Shown here piece by piece: positions 32,652 to 41,604 of a stretch of DNA of 64,000 nt. Under the pieces are notes generated by a model. That model saw only the letters and a program-made list of their open reading frames with translations, was not told the DNA's origin and did not search any database. Origin of the DNA: Deltaproteobacteria bacterium (GTDB lineage: Bacteria > BMS3Abin14); assembly GCA_013151915.1 (NCBI GenBank), contig JAADHJ010000028.1, positions 1 through 64,000 of the forward strand. Direction: 5' to 3'. Positions within the stretch are counted from its first letter, which is position 1. Every line of letters begins with the position of its first letter. The translations under genes were made by a program, and so were the position numbers.

Positions 32652-32732
32652 CGGGTTTAGGTTTAAACGTATCAAGGAATCGAAGGCTCCTTAAAGCTTG
32701 TTTAGCATACCCTTAGAACGACAGCGTTAATG

Positions 32733-32759
32733 TCTATACCCGTTTAAAACTGAGGTCAA
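32733..32759 (-). promoter_or_regulatory. Possible promoter upstream of the 28-residue repeat protein
   Basis: On the minus strand TTGACC (32754-32759), a short 15-bp spacer, TATAGA (32733-32738). The spacer is short for sigma-70. It lies in the 237-bp gap between NrfD of module 1 and the repeat gene, so module 2 could be started separately from module 1. Confidence 0.35.
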
Positions 32760-32888
32760 GGGTCTTTTTGCGAACCCATGGTCGGGTGTATGTGTTCACA
32801 ATCGCAGGTCGGCGATAATCCCAATGGGACCCTTGAAAATTCCGGAATGGACAAAGGGATGCGAAAGTTTTGGACACATGCGATCCGG

Positions 32889-34157
32889 TCACAACTCGGC
32901 GCTTGTCACCGATCCACGGATGGCCGCTGATTCGCCGACCGTTGCGGCACCTCGGGCAAATCTCAGCCTGCCCGTGTAGATCGGGATCGCGACCTTCAGC
33001 ATAAGGGTATAGAGAAGCGCTCCCGTCGCCCAGACCCCAAGGGAAACAAAGATCTCGGAATGGGTGGGAAAGTATTCGTAAATCTCACCCAGGGTCCCCG
33101 GGATGAAACCCGGCACCACCAGGCCCATTCCCTTTTCGATATATACGCCGATGATAACCAGCACGCACGCCATGTTAAGGGTCACCACATTATTCCTCGC
33201 CCTGGGGGAGAGGAAGAGGAAAAAGGCTATCAGGTTGAATATCAGGGCCGTCCAGAGCCACGGTACCAGTCCATGGTATCCGTGAAGGCCGAAATACAGG
33301 TATTGGAAAGGCGCCAGCTGAGCGGTGCCCGAATAGAACTCCTTGAACATCTCGGCACCGAAGAGGAAGAGGTTAAACCCCATGGCATAGGCGATCAGTT
33401 CGGCGATCTTTGAGATGGCACTGTCCTCGATCTCCAGATCGGAGATCTTCCGGAGAACCTGGAATATGATGATCATGAGCGCAGGTCCGGAGCAGAAGGC
33501 TGAAGCCAGGAAACGGGGCGCGAGGATGGACGCGTTCCAGAAGGAGCGTGCAGGCAGGCCGTTGTAGAGGAACGCCGTGACCGTATGGATACTTATGGCC
33601 CAGGGTATGGAGAGAATCACCAGGGGTTTCACGACGGCCATACTGTATTCCATGTTATGGGCGATGCGGTACATGACATAAAAAACAACTGCAATGTTTA
33701 AAACCAAATAGCCGTTCAGGACCAGTACATCCCACGCCAGGAGAGAGCTTGGAAAGTTCATTGTGCCGAAGAACGGAAAAAGATGCCAGACCCTGTCGGG
33801 ACGGCCAAGATCGACCATGATGAACATGATGCACATGAAGATAGCAGCAATGGCCAACATCTCGCTGAAGAGCACGATCTCCTTGATGGGCTTGAAGTTG
33901 TAGATGTATGCCGGGATGACCAGGAGCACGGCCGCAGCGGCGACACCCACCAGAAACGTGAAGTTCGAAAGGTAGAACCCCCAGGAAACCTGATCGCGCA
34001 TGGCCGTGACGATAAGCCCTCTTTTCAACTGAATGACGTAGGTGCTCCACCCCAGGAGCATGAAGAAACCGAGGATGCCGATCCAGATGTAATAGCCGCG
34101 GCTGCCCTTTACGATCTGCTTGAGGGCGATAAAGAAATGTTTTATTTGATCCATCAT
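32889..34157 (-). CDS. NrfD/DsrP-type membrane quinone-interacting subunit (module 1)
   Basis: A 422-residue polytopic protein with about ten helices, of the NrfD/HybB/DsrP family. Recognisable parts: WGFYLSNFTFLVGVAAAAVL, MFIMVDLGRPDRVWHLF and EKGMGLVVPGFIPGTLGEIYEY, the last being typical of DsrP/HybB-like members. It would exchange electrons with the quinone pool and with the FeS subunit encoded 18 bp upstream. It differs clearly from the module 2 NrfD, so the two modules are not a recent copy of each other. Confidence 0.88.
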   Translation of the reverse strand: MMDQIKHFFIALKQIVKGSRGYYIWIGILGFFMLLGWSTYVIQLKRGLIVTAMRDQVSWGFYLSNFTFLVGVAAAAVLLVIPAYIYNFKPIKEIVLFSEMLAIAAIFMCIMFIMVDLGRPDRVWHLFPFFGTMNFPSSLLAWDVLVLNGYLVLNIAVVFYVMYRIAHNMEYSMAVVKPLVILSIPWAISIHTVTAFLYNGLPARSFWNASILAPRFLASAFCSGPALMIIIFQVLRKISDLEIEDSAISKIAELIAYAMGFNLFLFGAEMFKEFYSGTAQLAPFQYLYFGLHGYHGLVPWLWTALIFNLIAFFLFLSPRARNNVVTLNMACVLVIIGVYIEKGMGLVVPGFIPGTLGEIYEYFPTHSEIFVSLGVWATGALLYTLMLKVAIPIYTGRLRFARGAATVGESAAIRGSVTSAEL

Positions 34158-34175
34158 GACAATCGTCCCCTCGTT

Positions 34176-35108
34176 CTATGTGGCGAAGAAGTAGAAAAAC
34201 TTTGGATACGTATTCAGATCCTCTTTGAGCCTGAAGATACGCTTATTTTCGATGCAGTAGCGAATCTCGCTCTTCGGATCCAGCATGTTTCCGAATTTCC
34301 TCGCCCCCACCGGGCAGATCTCCACGCAGGCCGGATAGCGGCCGGGTGTATTTCTTGTCCTCTGTATACAGAAGGTGCACTTCTCGACAATACCGTGATA
34401 CCGGGGCCTGTTCCCCAGGTAATGGGTCTTGGTGTTGATCTCATCTTTCGGAATACCCGGACCGGTCCAGTTGAAATGTCTCGCTCCATAAGGACAGGCC
34501 GCCATGCAGTAGCGGCAGCCGATGCACCAGTTGTAATCCACAACTATAATTCCATCGTCCTCCTTCCAGGTAGCCTGGGTGGGACACGCACTGACACAGG
34601 GCGGGTTTTCGCACTGCTGGCACTGGGTGGGCATATAGAAGTACCCCTCCTCCGGAACCTTGTCGGGATTATAATACTTATCGGCGTTCTCAAGATCGTT
34701 GACCCATTTGTCGCCTTTTTTGAACCGCAGAACCGTAATCCACTGGATCTGAGGATCCCTCGACTGATTGTTCTCGCCGACACAGGCATATACACAACGG
34801 CGGCACCCGATACACCTGGACAGATCAAGACCGTAACCGAACAGGACTCCCGAAAGCGGTTTGTTGGCGGAAATATCGATATCCACGCCGTACTTCTCGG
34901 CATATTCCTGTTCAAGGCGCTTGAGGACCTTTTTCAACTCCTTGTCGTTCATTTCACGGAAGTGCTTCTGAAAAAAAGCATCCCAGATCGAGGCGTCAGC
35001 GTCCCGGGACGGCAAAGCCAGGGCAACGGATCCTAAGGCCGCTCCCTTCAGGAAGCTCCGCCTGGCAACCTTGTGTTCGCGCGGGGGGCTGATTTTGGGT
35101 TCCTTCAT
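34176..35108 (-). CDS. Tat-exported four-cluster ferredoxin subunit (module 1)
   Basis: A 310-residue HybA/DsrO-type protein. Twin-arginine signal ARRSFLKGAALGSVALA is at about 15-31. Cluster motifs: CIGCRRCVYAC, CQQCENPPCVSACP, CIGCRYCMAACP and CTFCIQR...CVEICP. An insert of about 45 residues between signal and first cluster (charged, helical) is not present in the module 2 counterpart. It lies 12 bp after the tetrahaem cytochrome gene and 18 bp before NrfD. Confidence 0.9.
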   Translation of the reverse strand: MKEPKISPPREHKVARRSFLKGAALGSVALALPSRDADASIWDAFFQKHFREMNDKELKKVLKRLEQEYAEKYGVDIDISANKPLSGVLFGYGLDLSRCIGCRRCVYACVGENNQSRDPQIQWITVLRFKKGDKWVNDLENADKYYNPDKVPEEGYFYMPTQCQQCENPPCVSACPTQATWKEDDGIIVVDYNWCIGCRYCMAACPYGARHFNWTGPGIPKDEINTKTHYLGNRPRYHGIVEKCTFCIQRTRNTPGRYPACVEICPVGARKFGNMLDPKSEIRYCIENKRIFRLKEDLNTYPKFFYFFAT

Positions 35109-35120
35109 GGCGTTGGGCCT

Positions 35121-35684
35121 CTACTTGATATCCGCCGGTTTTATGGGCGGTGGTTTTGGAGTGATGGGTTTGAACCTGGGGTTGTGCGGATTATGGCACT
35201 GGACACATAGACGGTAGACCTTCTTACCGTTCCATTCCCCCGTGCGTTTCCCGTGAACGCCCGCCTTCCAATCCCTGAAGATCGTGCCGTGGCACTGGCC
35301 GCAGAGATAATAGGACTCCTCGAAGGTGACCAGTTTACCGCTTGCAAGGCGCAGATAGTCCCGGTCATCAGGGTTGTGGCAGTCCAGACACCAACGTTGC
35401 TTCTCAGCATGGTTGATCAGTTTTATGTTCTCGTGGAACTCCGTGAGTTCACGCCTGTTGGGGTTGGTCTTCTGGTCGGCGTGGCAATCGGAACACGGAA
35501 AAATACCCTCCGATAACGGTGGAGGGGTTATAAAGAGGTTTGGGATGGGCCGTTCCACCTCTTCGGGGGGGTTGGCTTCGGCAACGGTTTTGCCGGAATG
35601 GATCTTGGAGTCCGAACGGGCCGGCAACGGCGCCATCATCAGGAACACACCAAGAAGGACCGTTAGAACCTGGATTTTTCTCAT
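35121..35684 (-). CDS. Secreted tetrahaem cytochrome c (module 1)
   Basis: A 187-residue periplasmic cytochrome with a signal peptide (1 to about 24, ending ARS) and four motifs: CSDCH (64-68), CLDCH (99-103), CGQCH (128-132) and CVQCH (160-164). Its C-terminus is Pro/Lys-rich. Spacing differs from the module 2 cytochrome. It is the first gene of the seven-gene respiratory run 35684 to 29468. The ATG at 35684 has GGGGAGGAAC upstream; the longer frame to 35786 has no signal for translation. Confidence 0.88.
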   Translation of the reverse strand: MRKIQVLTVLLGVFLMMAPLPARSDSKIHSGKTVAEANPPEEVERPIPNLFITPPPLSEGIFPCSDCHADQKTNPNRRELTEFHENIKLINHAEKQRWCLDCHNPDDRDYLRLASGKLVTFEESYYLCGQCHGTIFRDWKAGVHGKRTGEWNGKKVYRLCVQCHNPHNPRFKPITPKPPPIKPADIK

Positions 35685-35942
35685 GGTAGTTCCTCCCCGC
35701 GGGGAGCGCCGGCACAATGCCCCGGTGGCAACCGGATACCGCTCCAACAGAAAAAACTCCTCAAAGGTTGTAATTTTACCACTCATTCATCGCCCAGGCG
35801 AAAATTGCGACGGAACCTGAAAAAACAATAAACCCAGGCACAGCACAAGAGAGTTGCCGTAAAAATGAATTAAATAACAAGCGGATGCATCTGATGCGAC
35901 GTTACAGTGAAACGGGGTAATTCACAGATAAGTTTCGGCGTA

Positions 35943-35971
35943 TTTATATACCCGAGCAACTTCGTTGTAAA
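35943..35971 (-). promoter_or_regulatory. Predicted promoter of the two-module respiratory operon
   Basis: On the minus strand TTTACA (35966-35971), 17-bp spacer, TATAAA (35943-35948), each 5 of 6 to consensus. The start point near 35936 gives an untranslated leader of about 250 nt before the cytochrome ATG at 35684. That gap holds no gene; a short palindromic stretch (gcggatgcatctgatgcg, 35881-35898) lies in it. Confidence 0.6.
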
Positions 35972-35978
35972 GAAAAAA

Positions 35979-37739
35979 TCAATCTTCGACGTGGCGATGC
36001 CACCTGCTCAGCACTGCGGAACCAAGCGCGGCCGCTACCCCGAAGGACAGGACCCCCAACACAAGAGGAATACCTTTGGTCCCGAACAGGTCGACAATAA
36101 AGACCTTCATGGCGCCTATGACGGTAACTCCCGCCGCGACGTTTCGGACCTCCACATTCCTCCTGCGATACGCTTCCAGGAAGAGCAGGGCGGCCCCGAC
36201 ATTGATGATAATCGACTGGGCGCACCTGAATGCATCCGTTGGGCCTCCCAAAACCACGAAAGCAACGGCCCGTAAGGCCATAAAGGCACCGGTCAGGGAG
36301 ACAAGCAGGAGGATCAGGGCGCTCCTGTCAGACCTGTCAAGCCGGGAAAAAAACAGGGCATGTCGGGGCGGAATGATCCTTCTCGCCCTACGATAGTGGA
36401 AAAATGAAACAGCCGTGATGGAGGCCATTGCGGCAATTGTAACCACAGGTGACGCTCCCGGTGGATTGCCGGTGAGAAGGATGAAAGAGGCGCCCATCAC
36501 CGTTCCCTGGAGAAAGTAGGAAGTGACGCGGGTTCCCGCACTGCTCCACGCCACGGAAAGGTAGGAAAGGCCGTAGGCGGCCAGGGAGAGAACGGCCAGG
36601 GCGATCACGGATTCGCCGGAAAGGTCCCGGAAGGAGATGGCCAGGAGGAAAGCCGCCGGGAAGACCAGTGTATTAATGCCCGATGCACCGTCCTCTCGGC
36701 GTCTGACGATAACAAAAGCCATGCCCATGAGGACGGCTGCGATGAATGTTCCGAAGGCCCCCACCGCCACCATGGTTCCCAGGTCAGACTGCAGGTGGAA
36801 CCTTGCGAGCATGTAGGCCCATGCGGAGGTTAAAGTCGGCAATATGGAATCGAACACCCCCAGCCGTTCCTCCTTCCTCCTTGGAATGCGGAGAAAGGCG
36901 AACCCGACATAGAAAGCGGATATCACCGTCAGGGATGGGATAAACCATACGCTGGAGTATATGCCGTTCAGAACCCCGCCATCCTTTTGGTACGCGAACA
37001 TTTTGTAATCCCATGCCAGGTAGGAAAGCGCGGTCACCGAAAAGGCAACGATCCGGATCCACCGACATTTCGGCAGGTTCACGGCGGAAAAGGCGATAAT
37101 ATTTACCGCGAGGAGAAAGGCGGCGAGATAAAGAAAATTGGGATTGGGAAAATCAATAGGTATCCCGGCCGCGATAATCCCCATTGTACCCACACTGACG
37201 GGAATGGCCGCCCGGTATTTGTGGCTGATTACAGCCATTCCACCTGCCGCTACAACCAGCATGAGGTAGGCGGCAAGGGATGGAATGGAACCGAAGCTGG
37301 AATGCGTTTCGTAGACTACGGAAAAGAGAAGGAGTCCTCCGCTGACACTGAAGATGGGAGCGAAGGAATGGGATTTGGAGTACATGATCAACCCGGTTCC
37401 CTCGAGGAGTGAGGCATAAAGAACCCCGAGGATGGAACCGAAGGTGACCCCGATCATCCCGTTATCCGTCAGTGTTCTCAGGAGAAGGGCAAAAAGGAGA
37501 ATAATACTGACGGCGGTAAACCGCGACAGTACAGCGGCCATCCCGCCCGTTGTCAGCCCTCCAGGCTTTGGTTCCGGGGCTGTTCCTTCCGGCAATGTTA
37601 TGGCGGGTCTGCCGCCCCGGTCTGCCGCCGGAGAGGTTTTTATCGTTTTTTCCATGGCGCTGACCCTTCCGGTCAGCGCCTCCACTTCCCGCGAAAGTTT
37701 TTCGATCCTGCCGGACAGATCCTTCACGTCGTCAGCCAT
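35979..37739 (-). CDS. Large polytopic membrane protein (DUF2339-like)
   Basis: A 586-residue protein: an N-terminal coiled-coil (about 5-35, VKDLSGRIEKLSREVEALT), a Pro/Gly-rich linker, then some 14-15 hydrophobic helices to the end. The layout of an N-terminal coiled coil plus many regularly spaced helices resembles the DUF2339 family, whose role is unknown. No catalytic motif is visible. It starts 21 bp after the 13-haem cytochrome gene, so both are probably one transcript. Confidence 0.65.
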   Translation of the reverse strand: MADDVKDLSGRIEKLSREVEALTGRVSAMEKTIKTSPAADRGGRPAITLPEGTAPEPKPGGLTTGGMAAVLSRFTAVSIILLFALLLRTLTDNGMIGVTFGSILGVLYASLLEGTGLIMYSKSHSFAPIFSVSGGLLLFSVVYETHSSFGSIPSLAAYLMLVVAAGGMAVISHKYRAAIPVSVGTMGIIAAGIPIDFPNPNFLYLAAFLLAVNIIAFSAVNLPKCRWIRIVAFSVTALSYLAWDYKMFAYQKDGGVLNGIYSSVWFIPSLTVISAFYVGFAFLRIPRRKEERLGVFDSILPTLTSAWAYMLARFHLQSDLGTMVAVGAFGTFIAAVLMGMAFVIVRRREDGASGINTLVFPAAFLLAISFRDLSGESVIALAVLSLAAYGLSYLSVAWSSAGTRVTSYFLQGTVMGASFILLTGNPPGASPVVTIAAMASITAVSFFHYRRARRIIPPRHALFFSRLDRSDRSALILLLVSLTGAFMALRAVAFVVLGGPTDAFRCAQSIIINVGAALLFLEAYRRRNVEVRNVAAGVTVIGAMKVFIVDLFGTKGIPLVLGVLSFGVAAALGSAVLSRWHRHVED

Positions 37740-37760
37740 AAGTTCCCCTCACCGGGCGGT

Positions 37761-39608
37761 TTAATTGAACTTGTGGCAGTCCCCGCAAAATTTTTCGGGG
37801 TTATGATCCGTCCTGTCATCATGGCACTGATAGCAGGTATCCCTGTTGTTCACAACCCATAAGTGGGCCTGGTGACAGGTGGTACAGTCGGCATCTTTGT
37901 GCTCCTCCACCTTCACATGAAGCCCGCCAAGGTCATCGTGGCAATCCGTACATTCCACAAGGGGCCTGACCTTCTGGAGGTCCTGGTGGCAGTCCGAACA
38001 CTCGAAGTCGCTCATGCCTCCATTTTTGGAATAGTGGGTAACGTTCTTCTCCTCGTGGCAGGTGGCGCAGTCCCTTGGCGGAAGCATCCCACCCGTATGG
38101 CAGGTGCTGCAGTTCATGAGAGCATGCTTACCTTTCAGCGCCCAGGGATGCCAGGTTTCCCATTTTGCCCCCGCAGGGTATCCCTCCGCCCAGTGCTTGC
38201 TTGGGCCGCTCTTTGGCATTGTATGGCAGATTGTGCACGTGCGCCGGATGACCTTGCCGTCCTTGCTGACATGTTTGCCGTCGTGGCAACGAAAACAGCC
38301 AGGGGAGTCCCTGTGCCCGATATTGTTGGGATACATCTTCCAGCTGACCTTCATGGACGGGAAGAAGTTCTGGTCGTATATGTACTGAATTGCCTTTATT
38401 GCCTGGTTGATATCGTCGGCTCTGGAGGCCGCCACCTCGGGGTATTTCCGATCGTAAAACGATTTGAGCTTGCTGTCTATCTCCTCGAAGGCCTGTTTCT
38501 TCGTTTTATAATCCCCTACAAGCACCCTTACCCCCTCACGCTTGATATAAGGCAAGGTGTGGTCAATGGTCTCATTCAGGAGAGCCTGGTCCATACTGCG
38601 CTGGGGGGAGTTAAAAATATGCGTCGGCCGGTTGTGGCAAACGACACAGTCCACAAGCCGAATATCCTTATCGCGTCCGCCCCCACTGTTTTCCTTCTCC
38701 TCGTAGTCCTGGAGTTTGTACTCCACCACAGTGCCGTCCGCCTGCTTGTCCCAGACGGTGGGGATTACCTGCTGTCCGGGATCTGCAGCCCTGAAAGTCA
38801 CTTTTTCCTCCGAAAGCATGTGCCAGTGGATGCCGGACCCGACTTCCTCGCTCGAATTCTCGCCCCCTCCAATCTTCACGAGCATGGATACGTCATGCGG
38901 GGTGTTTTTCTCATCAAAACCGAAGTGGGTCCTCACCGTCATCTTGCTGCCGAAGAACTTCTCCGGCCAGTGACATTCCTCGCACGTTTCACGGGCCGGA
39001 CGGAGATGCTCAATGGCCGGCGGGATGGGTTTGGGATAGGTTTTCAGGAGAACGGCGAACAGCTGCCTGGTGCCCGCGAGTTTGGATCTGACGTACCATC
39101 CCGCCCCCGGGCCCACGTGGCATTCCGTGCACAAGACCCTGGCATGGGGAGAGTTCTTCGCTGCGGTCGCCTCGGGAGCCATCACCTGGTGACACAGATC
39201 TCCGCAAAATACCCGCGACTCCGTAAAATGATATGCCTGGTAGGCAATGACCGTCAGGAGGATCACGGCAGACACCGTGCCTGCCATGAAGACAAAGAAC
39301 CTTACCCTGTTCCCCGGATCGTTCAGGTCCAGGACTGGGAATTGCGGTATTTCGTCGGTGTGGCCCCTGCGCCTTCTTTTGTGTTCATCCCACATCCCCC
39401 ACACAATGAGGAGAAAACCTGCCATGAAAGATACGGGCAGGATGAAAAAGAGCAGGACGCCGAAGTATGGCGATGAAAACGTGGCCAGAAAGTCGATGAC
39501 AAGCAGTACGAGAATCGTCAGCGCCGACCCGATGGAGAGAAGCATCCCCAAATAGCTCATGGGATTACGCCACAGGCCTCTCTCAAAGATATTTTTACTT
39601 TCCGCCAT
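37761..39608 (-). CDS. NapC/NirT-type membrane cytochrome c with 13 haem motifs
   Basis: A 615-residue protein with three N-terminal hydrophobic helices (about 20-45, 48-72, 103-125) and a haem-rich periplasmic part. Motifs: CGDLCH at 135 (a CX3CH, not CxxCH), then twelve CxxCH at 160, 209, 321, 438, 458, 500, 514, 537, 553, 575, 592 and 608. The first part (135-215) looks like a NapC/NrfH quinol-oxidising head; the last nine are closely packed like a haem wire. It likely moves electrons from quinol across the periplasm to an unknown acceptor. It lies directly upstream of the many-helix protein and the two-module operon. Confidence 0.88.
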   Translation of the reverse strand: MAESKNIFERGLWRNPMSYLGMLLSIGSALTILVLLVIDFLATFSSPYFGVLLFFILPVSFMAGFLLIVWGMWDEHKRRRRGHTDEIPQFPVLDLNDPGNRVRFFVFMAGTVSAVILLTVIAYQAYHFTESRVFCGDLCHQVMAPEATAAKNSPHARVLCTECHVGPGAGWYVRSKLAGTRQLFAVLLKTYPKPIPPAIEHLRPARETCEECHWPEKFFGSKMTVRTHFGFDEKNTPHDVSMLVKIGGGENSSEEVGSGIHWHMLSEEKVTFRAADPGQQVIPTVWDKQADGTVVEYKLQDYEEKENSGGGRDKDIRLVDCVVCHNRPTHIFNSPQRSMDQALLNETIDHTLPYIKREGVRVLVGDYKTKKQAFEEIDSKLKSFYDRKYPEVAASRADDINQAIKAIQYIYDQNFFPSMKVSWKMYPNNIGHRDSPGCFRCHDGKHVSKDGKVIRRTCTICHTMPKSGPSKHWAEGYPAGAKWETWHPWALKGKHALMNCSTCHTGGMLPPRDCATCHEEKNVTHYSKNGGMSDFECSDCHQDLQKVRPLVECTDCHDDLGGLHVKVEEHKDADCTTCHQAHLWVVNNRDTCYQCHDDRTDHNPEKFCGDCHKFN

Positions 39609-39630
39609 TATTTACCCCTCCGTATATAAT

Positions 39631-39754
39631 CGGGTCGTAAAAAATCCATCACGGCTTTTTACTTCACGGAAAGCGAAAAATGTCATTTTCGCTTTCCTCC
39701 CAAATTGACGACTTGCAACGCAAGTTGTCAATCTGGGCGCCCTTCAATGGGCGC
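39631..39754 (-). repeat. Five-hairpin element, copy J (HP5-HP4-HP3-HP2)
   Basis: Starts cgggtcgtaaaaaatcc, with HP4 perfectly paired (GGAAAGCGAAAA with TTTTCGCTTTCC), HP3 AAATTGACGACTTGC with GCAAGTTGTCAATCT, and HP2 GGGCGCCCTTCAATGGGCGC. HP1 is replaced by an unrelated stem-loop (39756-39784). It lies upstream of the 13-haem cytochrome gene. Confidence 0.85.
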
Positions 39755-39849
39755 AGTGCGGTTATGCAATCGGCATGACCGCACTTATGTTCTACTATTC
39801 ACAATACCTGTGCGACTCCTTCTTTTCTCAACTGCACTTTTTTGCACAA

Positions 39850-39883
39850 TAAAACCCGCTAGTCAAGTGTCAACAGCGGGTTC
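39850..39883 (-). terminator. Probable intrinsic terminator after cimA
   Basis: On the minus strand AACCCGCT, an 18-base loop, AGCGGGTT, then TTATTG. The 8-bp GC-rich stem and T-rich tail fit a terminator about 80 bp after the cimA stop at 39962, ending the long amino acid operon. The large loop lowers confidence. Confidence 0.6.
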
Positions 39884-39961
39884 TGTATTGAGAAGTTATT
39901 CACGAGCAATCCGGGAACGGAAACGGACGCAAACCTGTCTTACCGGCGACAGGGGCCGTGT

Positions 39962-41569
39962 TTATGTCTCCCCTGTTTCCTCGCGTAAGAGCTTGTACTC
40001 GATGGAATCAACGAGGGCCTGCCAGGAGGCCTCGAGGATATTTTCGGAAACACCGACGGTGGACCATATGGTTTTTCCGTCCCCGGAATCGATTATTACC
40101 AGGGTGACGGCCGCCGTTCCCTTGTTCTCCGGCAGGATCCTGACCTTATAGTCCAGCAGTCTGACCTCCTCGAGAACGGGATAGAATTTGGTCAGAGCTT
40201 TGCGCAAGGCGGCGTCCATGGCATCCACGGGACCGTGCCCGACAGAGGCGGTGTGTTCCACGCTGCCGTCCACCTCGACCATTATAGTGGCTTCCGAGAG
40301 GGGCGGCTTGTCCCATTCTCTCTTCGCGTCGATCACCCTGAACCCTTTGAACCCGAAGAATCGACGATGTCTACCCAAGGCCTTTTTCAGGAGAAGTTCA
40401 AATGAAGCCTCGGCTGACTCGTACATGAAACCCCTGTTCTCCAGATCCTTTATCTCCCCGAGTACCTGGGCAATGGCGGGATCCTTATCATCCACCTGGA
40501 TCCCGAACTCCGCGGCCTTGAAAAGGATATTGCTCCTCCCCGAGAGATCGGAAAGAAGAACCCTGGTCCTGTTACCCACTGAAGATGGGTCGATATGCTC
40601 GTAGGTCCTCCGGTCCCTCTGCATTGCCGAAACGTGAACACCGCCCTTGTGCGCAAAGGCGCTCCTTCCCACGTAAGGCTGACGGGAATAAGGGGTCATA
40701 TTTGCAAATTCGGAAATTGTCCTTGAGATCTCCCTTAGCCTCGACAATTTCTCCGGTGAAACGGATGTTTTCATACCCATTTTCTGAATGACGGCGGGAA
40801 TGATGGAACACAGGTTGGCGTTCCCGCACCTTTCGCCCCATCCGTTGATGGTTCCCTGAACATGTCGGCCGCCCAATTGGAGAAGGAGGAGGGAGTTGGC
40901 AACAGCGCACTCAGAATCGTTGTGCATGTGGGCCCCCAGTCCGACGTCGGGGATCTCTCGCTGGACCTCCATGATGATCCTCTCCAGTTCGCTGGGCATT
41001 GTCCCCCCGTTGGTGTCGCAGAGAACAAGGCAGTCGGCCGCAGCCTCGTGAGCAGCCTGCAGGGTCTTGAGCGCGTATTCCGGATTGTCCTTATAACCAT
41101 CGAAAAAATGCTCTGCGTCATAGAAGACCACGTCCGCATTGGCCTTGAGGTAGGAGACCGAATCGTGGATCATCTCGAGATTCTCCTCCAGCGATGTCCT
41201 CAGGGCCTCCTTTACGTGAAGGTGCCAGCTTTTACCGAATATGGTGATGACATCGGAAGCTTTAAGGAGCGCCTGGATCTGGGGGTCATCAGCCGCCTTG
41301 ATCTTTTTGCGGCGGGTAGACCCGAAAGCTGCAATACGGGAGGTGGTAAGTTTCAGATCCGCCGCCCTCTCGAAAAATTCCATGTCCTTGGGGTTGGATC
41401 CCGGCCATCCACCCTCGATGAAATCGATCCCCAGGTCATCAAGACAATGGGCGATAGCTATTTTGTCCTTTACCTGAAGGCTGATCTCCTCGGCCTGCGT
41501 ACCATCCCGCAGGGTCGTATCGTAGATAACAAGCCTGCCTTCATCCTTGCCTTCTTTTACTCCAGCCAT
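39962..41569 (-). CDS. cimA: Citramalate synthase
   Basis: Condenses pyruvate and acetyl-CoA to citramalate, the threonine-independent start of isoleucine synthesis. The 535-residue product begins its catalytic domain with [17 protein letters not shown], then [34 protein letters not shown] and [15 protein letters not shown], and ends in a LeuA-type regulatory domain (about 400-525). The [10 protein letters not shown] and GTQAE signatures separate CimA from the LeuA encoded at 48691. It is the last gene of the operon, 35 bp after lysC, and no ilvA is in the window. Confidence 0.93.
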   Translation of the reverse strand: MAGVKEGKDEGRLVIYDTTLRDGTQAEEISLQVKDKIAIAHCLDDLGIDFIEGGWPGSNPKDMEFFERAADLKLTTSRIAAFGSTRRKKIKAADDPQIQALLKASDVITIFGKSWHLHVKEALRTSLEENLEMIHDSVSYLKANADVVFYDAEHFFDGYKDNPEYALKTLQAAHEAAADCLVLCDTNGGTMPSELERIIMEVQREIPDVGLGAHMHNDSECAVANSLLLLQLGGRHVQGTINGWGERCGNANLCSIIPAVIQKMGMKTSVSPEKLSRLREISRTISEFANMTPYSRQPYVGRSAFAHKGGVHVSAMQRDRRTYEHIDPSSVGNRTRVLLSDLSGRSNILFKAAEFGIQVDDKDPAIAQVLGEIKDLENRGFMYESAEASFELLLKKALGRHRRFFGFKGFRVIDAKREWDKPPLSEATIMVEVDGSVEHTASVGHGPVDAMDAALRKALTKFYPVLEEVRLLDYKVRILPENKGTAAVTLVIIDSGDGKTIWSTVGVSENILEASWQALVDSIEYKLLREETGET

Positions 41570-41604
41570 TGCCTTTCCACCTTCCCCGCCGCCATAATGA
41601 CCGC

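Larger units (their letters stand above)
39609..39961. other. 353-bp gap between cimA and the 13-haem cytochrome gene
   Basis: No gene. It holds hairpin element copy J (39631-39754), a stem-loop gtgcggttatgc/ggcatgaccgcac (39756-39784), a T-rich stretch and the cimA-side terminator (39850-39883). The promoter of the cytochrome gene should be here, but no good match was seen. Confidence 0.6.

Noticed and set aside
37863-39476. Long plus-strand open frame (537 codons) opposite the 13-haem cytochrome
   Set aside because: It is antisense to a clear cytochrome gene and contains no recognisable domain; high GC coding DNA often leaves such frames open.
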